Shown in pieces: positions 55,308 to 64,000 of a DNA stretch of 64,000 bases. Each line of letters opens with the position of its first letter. The stretch's first letter is position 1. The notes below the pieces were generated by a model. The model searched no databases. It had not been told where the DNA came from and worked only from the letters and a program-made list of their open reading frames with translations. The DNA comes from Zantedeschia hybrid cultivar (Eukaryota; Streptophyta; Magnoliopsida; Alismatales; Araceae), in contig JARZZO010000006.1 of the NCBI GenBank assembly GCA_030544215.1, forward strand, positions 46,724,501 through 46,788,500, read 5' to 3'. The position numbers and the translations under genes are program-made.

Positions 55308-57519
55308 TCGTTTCGAATTGTGCGTCGTTAAACACATGAAAACGTTCAATCTAAATTTATCCGGCTCACTCAAATCAAATTTTGGAAATTTAATAATGGT
55401 GAGTCCGAGTCGATCCACAGGGAGATAGAATTCTAATTTTGAAAACTTTGGACTTTAGTTAATCAAAAAATAAGTGAAAATTTAAGGAAACTAATTACTT
55501 AATTAAACTCAAATTAAGTTAACTAATGTTACTTAAAAATAGGATTACTCAAATTAAACAAATCTCTTTTTTTCTTTTCTTTTTTAGAAATTAAACACAA
55601 ACACTTATATAAAAAAATAAGCACAACTAAAATTTATGACAAAGACATTGAAATTTAACTACGTGGAAAACATGAATTATCTAAAAATTATGAAACAAAT
55701 TACAAAGTTTAATTGTTTAATAAACTTAAACTAAATAATCAAAATATTAAATAACAATTAACTAATCCTAAATAATTAAAGTAATGGGGGAAGGGAAAGA
55801 AAGCAGAGTAAAATAGTAATCTGTGGGAGCTTTGTGTAGACTGCCGGTGCAATGGACCGGGCTGGGGAAGGATGGCGCAGTGGACCAGCTTCAACTACTT
55901 GGTGCAGTTGGAGGGATGCTGGAGCTTGCTTGTTGGAACGTGGCTGCATGCGCTGGAAGAGCAGACTGGCTGCAAGCGTGCTGCTGGTTCACGGGACAGG
56001 TGCTAGCTGGGCAGGAGGAACTGCTGCACGTTGGCGGCTGGCAGAGCTGCTGCTTGGTGCTGCAGGTTGGCGCGTGGAGGAGGGTTCACCAAGCGTGCAT
56101 GGGGGGTAGGAGGAAGCCTGCAGGGCATGGAGCAGCCTGTCCGATGGTGCGGGGAGCAACCTGGCAACGTGAAGCAGCTGGTGGCAGGCGAGGTGGCATG
56201 CACGTTGCTGCTGGAGGGCTTGCCGCATGCGCCGCTGGGAGGCTTGCTGGCTGCTCGCTGGAGAGACGTGCCGCTGCGTGGAGGAGCTGGCGGCGCGTGG
56301 AGGAGCTGCTAGCTGGAGCTTGCCGGCATGCAGGCGTGCATGCATGCACGTGGGGGCTTGCAGCGCGGGGTGCGGTTGCTCTTGTGCAACAGCTACGTAG
56401 GGTGCGTGCAGTTTTGCAGCCGGAGACCCGTGGCAGTGCGGTGGAGGTGTGTGGCTGCTGGTGCACCGGCAGGGTTGGAAGAGGAGGAGGAGGAAGTAGA
56501 GAAGGACGGGGATGTTGAGGAGGAAGAGGAGGCGGCGAAGGGGAGAGTGCTGGGAGACACCGAGACCTGGGAAACGAAGAGGACAAAGAAGGGAGAAAAC
56601 GGAGAGAGAGAGAAAAAGAAATCGAGAGAGAGAACTGTGGAGGGAGGAAGAGAAAAGGAGAGAGTGCTGGGCGAGACCGAGAGAGAGAGGGATGCTGGGA
56701 AACGGTGGGGAAGAAGGAGAAACTGGCTGCGGGAGGAGGAGAAAATGGAGAGGAAGAAGAGGGCGGCTGTAGGAAATTGGAGAAGGAGAAGGACCGGGAA
56801 ATAACTGTGGGAGAGAGGTTGCGGGAGGAAGCTGTGCGTGGGAGAAAGAGAGAGGGAGAAGGAGCTGTGCGTGGGAGAAAGAGAGAGGGAGAGAAGGATG
56901 CTGGAAAGGAGAGGAAGAATACGGGAGGGAGGAAGAGAGAGCTGCAGGGAGAGAGTTGGGAAAGGAAGAGGTTGCTGGGAAACGGAGAGGTTGAGAGCGA
57001 GAGAAGCTGCCCGTCCAGGTTGCGGTTGGGAAAGAGGTTAATATAGAGAGGAAGAGAGGCGTGGGAAGGAAACTGGAGAAGAAGTAGGACTGCGGTTCGG
57101 AAATTGGAGAGAAGGAAGGAAATAGTGGGTTTTGGGAAACTCCAGAGAAGGAAGGAATCAAATTGCATTTTTACCCCTGCTTTAGTTGAAATCCGAACAC
57201 TAGACCTCCCCTAAATTTTCGGAAACTCCACCAGCTGCACTGCATCATCGGCATGTCCTGTTCCCATAAAATAAATATAAATTAGTGCATTATCATAAAA
57301 ATATCATCATATTTATTCATTTCGTCTCGGTTTTGTCGAAAAACCGCAAATGCGCTATGCTGCTTTAATCACATGAAATGACGATGTTTTTAAGTCAGAA
57401 TTTGATGAAATTGGTACCGTTGGACTTGTTACACAATTATCTATCATTTCATGCTATTTTGAAGATAAAAACATGAGTATGATGCATATGATTGCCCTTA
57501 AATGATCAATTTAACACTT
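55308..57519. mobile_element. Unclassified 2.2-kb insertion in Cop6
   Basis: Interrupts Cop6 integrase between two copies of TATCAGTTCCTGA (55295-55307 and 57520-57532), a 13-bp target duplication that is too long for an LTR element. I see no terminal inverted repeats, LTRs or poly-A tail. Layout: AT-rich left arm (55308-55790) containing GAGTCCGAGTCGATCCACAG, a GC-rich CTGCTGG/GCTTGC-type stretch (55800-56460), a purine tract of GAGAGA/GGAGGA type (56470-57060) with a local duplication near 56830-56890, and an AT-rich right arm. The duplication length would fit a LINE or another non-LTR mechanism, but no enzyme is encoded. Class unknown. Confidence 0.75.
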
Positions 57520-57532
57520 TATCAGTTCCTGA

Positions 57533-58553
57533 ATATGTTCAGGTACACACAGATGAGCCTCGTAGATCTGGTAGAGTACCCAGACTACCCGAACGATATG
57601 TGGGACATATTGCTGAAGGTAAGTCTAAGGTAGAATATAATGAGGATAATGATCCTAAAACCTACCAGGAAGCCATAGAAGGCCCAGAAGCCGGAAAATG
57701 GTGGGAAGCCATGAACTCATAAATCTAGTCCATGTACACCAACCAAGTTTGGAATTTGGAGGACTTGCCCGAGGGTATTGTACCCATCGGTTGCAAGTGG
57801 ATCTTTAAGAGAAAGATCGGTGCTGATGGACGGATCGACACTTATAAGGCAAGGTTGGTGGCAAAGGGATATCGTCAAAGGCAAGGAATTGACTATGACG
57901 AGACTTTATCACCAGTTGCCATGATAAAGTCGACCAGAGTTCTACTCGCCATTGCTGCACATTTTGATTATGAAATCTGGCAGATGGATGTGAAGACTGC
58001 TTTCCTCAATGGTAACCTGGAGGAAGAGGTGTATATGATACAACCAGAAGGTTTCACATCCAAAGAATCTTCAGATAAAGTGTGCAAGTTTCAGAGGTCC
58101 ATTTATGGACTGAAGCAGGCTTCCCAGAGCTGGAAAATAAGATTTGACGAGGCTGTCAAGTCTTATGACTTCATTAAAAATGAAGATAAGCCTTGTGTGT
58201 ACAAGAAGACCAGTGGGAGTGCAGTCACTTTTCTAGTTCGTTACGTAGATGACATATTACTCATTGGGAATGATGTAGCTATGATGTCATCAGTAAAGAT
58301 CTGGCTGTCGAAAAACTTCTCCATGAAGGATTTGGGAGAAGCATCCTACGTATTAGGAATACGGATCTATAGAGATAGATCCAAGAAAATGCTTGGAATG
58401 ACCCAATCCTTGTACATAAACACCATAGTCAAAAGGTTTGGCATGGAAAATTCCAAGAGAGGTCTCATACCGATGAGACATGGAATTATTCTCTCAAAGG
58501 AGCAGTCTCCTAAGACTCCTGATGAGAGGGCATTCATGGATTGAATACCCTAT
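57533..58553 (+). pseudogene. pol: Cop6 integrase end and reverse transcriptase
   Basis: Resumes after the insertion: TDEPRRSGRVPRLPERYVGH, stops at 57720-57722 and 57726-57728, then one open frame from 57732. It contains GCKWIFKRKIGADG, MDVKTAFLNGNLEEEVYMIQ (58000 region), SIYGLKQASQSWK and the YVDD box near 58240. A TGA at 58542-58544 stands where kin have CGA. It is cut at 58553 by Tat-C. RNase H is outside the window. Confidence 0.9.
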
Positions 58554-59810
58554 TGTAGGTGTTTAAAATGCTCGTGTGATTAACATGAAAAATCTATGTT
58601 GTTTAGTGTAAACTAACCTATTAAAAATAGCAACTAAGTGCAGTGATCGCCAGAAACTTTTGACTTAAAAGTTTCAAAAGAGAGTATTGATCGCCTACCT
58701 GTTTGAACGCGAAAGATGTTGAGTCCTTGATTCCCCTCCTTCAGCTGGCTGAAGAAAGAGAGCCCTTTCTTTGTTCTTTTGTTCTTGCTGTTGAGTTTGA
58801 GGTTGAGGATCGTCCAGAAGTCCTTCTGGCTTTATGCTTGATTTCCTCTTTTGATCTCTTGTTGTTGTTGAGTGCAGCAGAAATAGAGAGAAAATGAAGA
58901 AACAATGATGATGAGAACTTTAAGTAGAAGCAATATCTAAACTGATCATGATTTTAAGCATATAATTGAACATCAAACTTACTTGTTTAAATGGCTTTGA
59001 AACCCCTTAAATCAAATAGGTTTTGAAAGATTGATGCTGTGGTGTGTGTTGCATGAAGTGATTATGAAGAATGAAAGATTAATGAAGATGTAGAATGAAA
59101 ATGCAGAATTGAAACACTTATGCCCAATGGGTTGAAGCCTTGAAAGGATGAAGATTCTTGAAAGGACGCCGACTTCTGGAAATGGCAGCGCTCCGGCATT
59201 CCGACGTTGTTGCTCTGATCTTCAACTCGCTATAATAATGCTCTCTCTTTTCTCAATAGGGCTCAATATGGCTCAACATTTTTTACTCTTCAAGATGTAA
59301 GGTATTTATAGGCTTTTTCTGCGTTCGCGATTAACATAGAAAAAAATCTAGAATTTATCTATGTTAACTGACAGATAAATACTAATTAATTCATATTTAT
59401 CTGTAATTATCTAAAACGCGTCCACTATGGCTGACGCCTTTCAGATTAATTAAAATAAGGATAAATATCCGGGAAAACTTATCTTTATCTTTATTAGCTA
59501 AAACGCGTCTACGTGTGCAGACGTCTTTTACACTAATTAAGATAAGGATAAACATCCGGAAGAGAAGTTAAAATAACCTAGGAAACCTATAACGCGTCGT
59601 ACCTTACAGACACCTTTAGCTAATAAATAAACTGATTAAAATTCAAATTTAAACGCTAAAACAGGAATAAACTCTAAATAGCGTCCACATGGGTCGACGT
59701 CTTTTAGACTTCTTCATATTTTAACTGAAATTTGAGTTAAAATCAATTTAATTTATTAACTTAAACATATGAAATTTACTCGAAATGACGTCAAAATTAG
59801 CGTGTCTACA
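58554..59810 (-). repeat. Tat-C 3' LTR
   Basis: 1,257 bp, TGTAGGTG...GTGTCTACA. A purine-rich minus-strand tract lies against its right end at 59811-59825. Contains four GGCGTC-type hairpins (59411-59707). A short open frame at 58703-58894 has no recognisable domain. Confidence 0.82.
59411..59707 (-). repeat. GGCGTC hairpins in Tat-C LTR
   Basis: Four units at 59411-59444, 59498-59531, 59587-59619 and 59674-59707. On the minus (sense) strand the first has left arm CTGAAAGGCGTC and right arm GACGCGTTTTAG, the same asymmetric pair as in the sense strand of the chromovirus LTRs. The spacing is wider (about 85 to 90 bp). Confidence 0.9.
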
Positions 59811-60846
59811 GCTGCCTCACCTTGGCATCGTCTTTGCAAGGGAGTGAAATGAAATGGAATGTACTGAAAAGGTGATGCCAAGGTGTGATGAGACACGCTC
59901 TTAACATCACATGATTGGAATTTTTCTCAAAATTATCAATGAAGATAGATCAAGGAAATCAAAGGAATCAATCCTGTCTGGATGAGGTAGACAAGGAAAT
60001 AAAATAAAGTCGATCAACCTCCTCGGAGTGGGAAGTACCCCAGGTCGTAGACACTGCAGGTTTCATCATGGGGAGCGTTTGCCAGCCAATGTGGACGTGC
60101 TGCAGCCATGATGGATCTTAAAAGAAAACAAGAATATTGGATAAAGAATCCAATCAAGGATAGAATTCCAAGGATATCTTCAAGCGAACCTCAAAGATAA
60201 TCAAGATACTCAATTCAGAATGAAATATTTCATATCATGTTGAAATTGTTTGATTAATGGTCTGAAACTTAATCAATAATTAATTCTTATCACAATGATT
60301 TCAAAGTCCTACATGATGCATGCTGGGTTAAAAGAAAAATATAAAGTCAAATAAAATATAAATTAATCAAGGATAATATTGTTAAACTGTCATTAATGAG
60401 TCAAGATACCAATTCTTGTAATCCAGTGCTAAGCCGAAGCTCGTTTATCCGCGCACCGTTTCACAAAAGTGGAACCATCGTCCTCACTAATTAACAATCC
60501 AACGGCCTATCCGTGCGATTAAGAATCCTCTGGAATTATCACTGTTTTTGTTGTAGGGGAACTCAAATTCCAGTTTCATCAAAACACAAGGTCCTTGATA
60601 TACTCTAATAAATATTTATCATATAGTAATGCGAATGAATTACATGGAATAGTACAGGGGTAGAAATAACCGTCTTTTTAGCCACGGTCAGGACTTCTTG
60701 ACTCCCACAGTGAGATCTCCTTGACATTTTTCAGCTTTACTCAGGTTTTCTTTGAATTTCCTGCAATCCAAATTATTAATAATTCCAAATAGATATTCAA
60801 TTTAAACATCAAAAACCCACATAATTTCGGATAAATCACAGAAAGG

Positions 60847-60916
60847 TTGAAACGCGTCGTGTCGCGCAGACGCCATTTAACGTTGAAACGTGTCAGTGCT
60901 CCTCGACGTCTTTCAA
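60847..60916 (-). repeat. Two further GGCGTC-type hairpins in Tat-C 3' UTR
   Basis: Adjacent units at 60847-60880 and 60883-60916 with arms TTGAAACGCGTC/GACGCCATTTAA and TTGAAACGTGTC/GACGTCTTTCAA. They are the same module as in the LTR but lie about 1 kb outside it. Confidence 0.88.
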
Positions 60917-61254
60917 TCACAGAAACAGGTTTCTGGCTGTTCTCTATTCGAATTCCAACTCTTCATGCCTTGTGTCCTGTATATGACTTGAATAAACAGT
61001 TAAGTATCTGTTTAGGCTTAGCCCCTTGCCTGACCAAATAAATGGTCAATCAATTTTTTTCCTTCAGTAAATGGTCAAGGGGCATAGCCTTTATTAACAA
61101 AGGTAATGAGAATAATCGAACTTAAGCAAAATGCAACATACAAGCAGACAGATGCTCACTGAAAAATAAAAGGAATGAAACATACTAAATGCAACAAGCA
61201 AATGCTAATTAAAATATTTTTGTTGTTTTGAAATATTCATTTTTGTTTGGGGTT

Positions 61255-61500
61255 TTGAAATATATGCCTTTTTTTGAATTTTGACATATGTATTTTTTTT
61301 CGTTTTTGACATATGTATTTTTTTTTTTGAATTTTTGACATATGTATTTTTTTTTGAATGTTTGACATATGTATTTTTTTTGAATTTTTGGACATGTTTT
61401 TTTTTTGAATTTTTTTTGACATATGTATTTTTTTTTGGTTTTTTGACATATGTATTTTTTTGGATTTTTGACATATGTATCTTTTTTTTGAATTTTTGAT
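61255..61500. repeat. T-rich minisatellite
   Basis: About nine imperfect units of a T-run plus TTGAATTTTTGACATATGTA, period about 25 to 33 bp because the T-runs vary in length. Repeat-coded open frames on both strands (for example rich in KNTYVK) are artefacts. Confidence 0.93.
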
Positions 61501-62252
61501 TAAAAGATCAGCATGGTACTTGGATCAAAAGATCATATTTATTTATTAACTTAATTTCCAAATTATTCTTTAACAACTTAACTTAAAACCCATCATGTTT
61601 GAATTTGTGTTTCCATTCATGATCCCATTTGATGATTTGACCCTTAGTCAATGTAAGCCATTCCTTAGGTTTGGAATACATCTCTTTAGAAAGAAAAGAT
61701 GAATAACTTTAGAAAGCCCATGAGAAGGTTCCGGAGACTTAAAAAGATGTCCCTTTCCTACCTTAATATCCGTTGGGGTTCAGTCATTTTCTTTCCGGGG
61801 TATTTATCGACCTTGCGTTCCCTTTCATTTCATTTCATGGCCTTGACGTAACGTTTGTAATGCAATGGCCTTTTTTATTTGACATTTGGCTTTTGCCTTT
61901 TGCTTTTTCTTTTCTTTTTTTTTTCTTCGGGACGGATCTCTCCCTTTTTTTTAATGACGGCCTCCTACTAACATGGCGGGTATTTTCGGTAGTCTATTCT
62001 AAGTCTCGTTCCTACATCATGGGCCGAGTATAAAACGGAATTTTGGCTTCAAAACGAATAATTTGTACTTTACACTTTTGGTCAAGCTTTCGATATTCTT
62101 TAGGCCTTGTCATCTCTTGTTACTCACGAATCAAACGTGTCAGTGTGTAGTAATGGGCTTGAAATTAAGCTATCCAGACTGATAAGGAAATTTTAAGTTT
62201 ATAAATTTTCTGATTCCACTAGTCTTTGTACCATACTGATCGACTCTTTAAC

Positions 62253-64000
62253 CTAAGGGTAATATTTCTTAAGATGTAAGCCATTCCAGGGATGATTTAG
62301 CTCTTCTCCTTCTGCATTAATAAGACGATAAGCATTACCAGGAAAAGCGTGCGATACAACATAAGGTCCTTCCCAGTTGGGTTGGAGCTTAGAACGCGGA
62401 CCACCAGGTTTTCCAAAAATTCTTTTGACAACCATTTCACCGACTTTGAACTTACGTTCAATGACTTTCTTTTGATAAAAACGTGCTAGTCTATTTTGAT
62501 AAACTTTTGCATGATTAGCAGCTGACCATCTTTTCTCGTCTAAAAGTTCCAATTGAGCAAGGAGTGCTGAACGATGTTCATCAATGGAAAATTCCTTATT
62601 CAATTGTACTCTTAATGACGGTATGAGGATCTCATATGGAACTACCGCCTCCATTCCAAATGTTAAGAAATAAGGAGTTTGCCCCGTGGGCGTGTGGATT
62701 GAAGTTCGGTAGGCCCATAGAGCCTCAACTAATTTTTCTGGCCAATCTGCGAATTTATTAGATTTACACGTCTTTTTAATAATTTTTATCAAAGTCTTAT
62801 TTGTTGCCTCTGCTTGGCCATTGCCTTGCGGATAATATGGAGACGAATGATGCAATGCAATTATATACCTGTTACAGAGGTCCTTCAATTCCTGTGACAC
62901 GAACTGCGGTCCGTTGTCGGTGATGATGGTGCTTGGAATTCCAAATCGGGTGATGATGTTCTTCATGATGAACTTGCAGACGGTTGATGCTTTGATCTCC
63001 ACGTACGCTTCAGCTTCTGCCCACTGGGTGAAGTATTCCGTTGCCGTGAGAATGAAAGATTTTTGCTTGATGCCGGAATCGGGGTTACCAAGAGGTCCAA
63101 TAATGTCGAAAGCCCACATGGAGAAAGGCCATGGGGAGGAAACAGGATGGAGTGAAGATGCAGGAGAATGAATTTTGTCGGCGTGAAGTTGACACTTAGC
63201 ACACCTACGAACATATCCTACACAGTCTTCTTCTATGGTTGGCCAATAAAATCCTTGTCTGAGGATCTTCTTTGCTAGCATCTGTCCATTGACATGGCCA
63301 CCACAAACTCCACTATGAGCTCCTTCCATAACCTTCCAAAGCTCATCTTCATCTAGACATCTCAGAAGAACTCCATCAAAACCTCTCTTGTATAATGCTC
63401 CCCCAACTAGGGTGTATCGTTGAGCAACTCTTCTGATAGCTCTCTTCTCCTCAGTTGTAACTTCTTCAGGATACGATTGATCTTCACAATATTTTGCAAT
63501 TTCATAATACCATGGCTTCTGCTCATCATCCATCTCTTCTAACAGCTCCATCAACATGATTTCTCTTTTCTCAATGATATCTCTGTCCCTGACTTTCTTC
63601 AGCAACTTCTCCTTAGTTCTAAGAAATGAAGGATCTTTCACGGCGGGTGAAAGACGCCTATGAACTATGATTGATTCAGATTGTTTGCTGATTGGAAAAT
63701 CAAGAGAAGATGCAAGTGAAGCAAGAGCGTCAGCTAAGATGTTCTGATTCCTAGGGACATGGACAAAGATCAATTTCGTGAAAAGCTTTGAGTAAGCAAA
63801 AGTAAGTTCTTGATAAGGGTTGAGCTTGGGATCGAGAGTTCGATACTTGGTCAGCACTTGGCGAAGAATTAGTTGGCTATCACCTACAATCCTGAGTTTG
63901 GTGGCACCATGGAAATGAGCGGCCTTGAGACCAGCAAGGAGTGCCTCGTATTCAGCTATATTGTTGGTGACTGGAAAATCCAGCTGAAAGGCTTGTGGAA
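62253..64000 (-). CDS. pol: Tat-C pol, C-terminal half: second RNase H and integrase
   Basis: Open on the minus strand from the window edge (64000) to a stop at 62253, with no break. The frame continues upstream of 63857, which is not a real start. Visible: the end of the archaeal-like second RNase H (IAEYEALLAGLK, GDSQLILRQ, ILADALASL). Integrase follows, with its zinc finger (HVNGQMLAKKIL, CAKCQLHADKIH) and the D, D, E core (FDIIGPLG, TDNGPQFVS, QGNGQAEATNK). The C-terminal end is EELNHPWNGLHLKKYYP. It aligns with Tat-A through this whole span, without Tat-A's TGA. Gag, protease and the first RNase H lie outside the window. Possibly a functional element; not provable here. Confidence 0.93.
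   Translation of the reverse strand, partial: PQAFQLDFPVTNNIAEYEALLAGLKAAHFHGATKLRIVGDSQLILRQVLTKYRTLDPKLNPYQELTFAYSKLFTKLIFVHVPRNQNILADALASLASSLDFPISKQSESIIVHRRLSPAVKDPSFLRTKEKLLKKVRDRDIIEKREIMLMELLEEMDDEQKPWYYEIAKYCEDQSYPEEVTTEEKRAIRRVAQRYTLVGGALYKRGFDGVLLRCLDEDELWKVMEGAHSGVCGGHVNGQMLAKKILRQGFYWPTIEEDCVGYVRRCAKCQLHADKIHSPASSLHPVSSPWPFSMWAFDIIGPLGNPDSGIKQKSFILTATEYFTQWAEAEAYVEIKASTVCKFIMKNIITRFGIPSTIITDNGPQFVSQELKDLCNRYIIALHHSSPYYPQGNGQAEATNKTLIKIIKKTCKSNKFADWPEKLVEALWAYRTSIHTPTGQTPYFLTFGMEAVVPYEILIPSLRVQLNKEFSIDEHRSALLAQLELLDEKRWSAANHAKVYQNRLARFYQKKVIERKFKVGEMVVKRIFGKPGGPRSKLQPNWEGPYVVSHAFPGNAYRLINAEGEELNHPWNGLHLKKYYP

Larger units (their letters stand above)
59811..62252 (-). other. Tat-C 3' untranslated region
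   Basis: About 2.4 kb between integrase stop and 3' LTR, AT-rich, with no recognisable gene on either strand. It holds two hairpins (60847-60916), a T-rich minisatellite (about 61255-61500), and tail sequence near 61800-61960 whose style matches Tat-A 1-180. A long 3' UTR is usual for Tat elements. Confidence 0.75.
58554..64000 (-). mobile_element. Tat-C, Ty3/Gypsy Tat element, minus strand, partial
   Basis: Inserted in Cop6 reverse transcriptase (5 bp before it: CCTAT, 58549-58553). Visible parts, left to right: 3' LTR, polypurine-like tract, a 2.4-kb 3' UTR and the C-terminal half of pol. The rest continues past 64000. The coding is undamaged in the window. Confidence 0.9.

Noticed and set aside
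55989..57168. Two overlapping long minus-strand open frames (390 and 360 codons), Ser/Pro/Leu- and His/Ala-rich
   Set aside because: They arise from a purine-rich tract and a CTG-rich stretch with few stop codons. No domain, signal or codon bias is seen, and two frames are open at once.
61205..61474. Lys-rich repetitive protein (KNTYVK repeats)
   Set aside because: Pure translation of the T-rich minisatellite.
1..64000. Host protein-coding genes, rRNA or tRNA
   Set aside because: All longer coding frames belong to retrotransposon proteins. Nothing with plausible exon structure or RNA gene features was seen by eye; a gene finder and tRNAscan would be needed to exclude short ones.

Overview
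This window reads as plant nuclear DNA, most likely intergenic heterochromatin of a eudicot (the exact taxon cannot be told from the sequence). I found no host protein gene, tRNA or rRNA. Nearly every base belongs to LTR retrotransposons inserted into one another. The evidence is paired LTRs with 5-bp target-site duplications, initiator-Met-tRNA primer-binding sites, polypurine tracts, and Gag, protease, reverse transcriptase, RNase H and integrase coding. I use working names. Tat-A, Tat-B and Tat-C are Ty3/Gypsy elements of the Tat type, with a second RNase H. Chr1 is a Ty3/Gypsy chromovirus (Tekay/Del-like). Cop1 to Cop6 are Ty1/Copia elements with LTRs of about 1.5 kb and leaders of about 2 to 2.8 kb.

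Layout. 1-10197: Tat-A on the minus strand, its 3' LTR off the left edge. 10198-11177, 22528-24242 and 31306-32241: three pieces of the old host element Tat-B (plus). 11178-22522: Cop1 (plus) inserted in Tat-B's protease, and itself carrying a solo chromovirus LTR at 16665-19440. 24243-31305: Cop2 (minus) in Tat-B. 32242-32471: Cop3, a minus LTR stub in Tat-B's reverse transcriptase. 32472-44183: Cop4, a recombinant Copia LTR and leader remnant, with the intact chromovirus Chr1 (33724-43162) inside its LTR. 44184-49296: Cop5, cut by Cop6 (49297-58553). Cop6 carries an unclassified 2.2-kb insertion (55308-57519) and is cut by Tat-C (58554-64000, minus, continuing past the window). The right ends of Cop5, Cop6 and Tat-C lie outside.

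How the parts work. Only Chr1 looks capable of autonomous activity: a 1,501-residue uninterrupted Gag-Pol with chromodomain, two 2,344-bp LTRs and a perfect TSD. Tat-C's coding is open as far as the window goes. The rest are broken by stops and frameshifts. All three Cop2/Cop5/Cop6 copies share the same large deletion in Gag, so that family may have spread with Gag supplied by relatives.

Most notable signal. The non-coding parts are full of tandem hairpin modules. In the Copia leaders, four hairpins per element carry an identical apical loop on four different stems. The stems covary between copies, and their non-Watson-Crick pairs are almost all G-U in the transcribed strand. A relative (Cop1) has the hairpins at the same positions with a completely different shared loop. 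A three-way-junction-like domain follows just before gag, and arrays of short AT-rich palindromes lie upstream. In the Gypsy LTRs the logic is reversed: constant arms (GGCGTC/GACGC) around variable loops. That module is shared, in the same sense orientation, by two unrelated lineages. I know of no description of this, but could not search.
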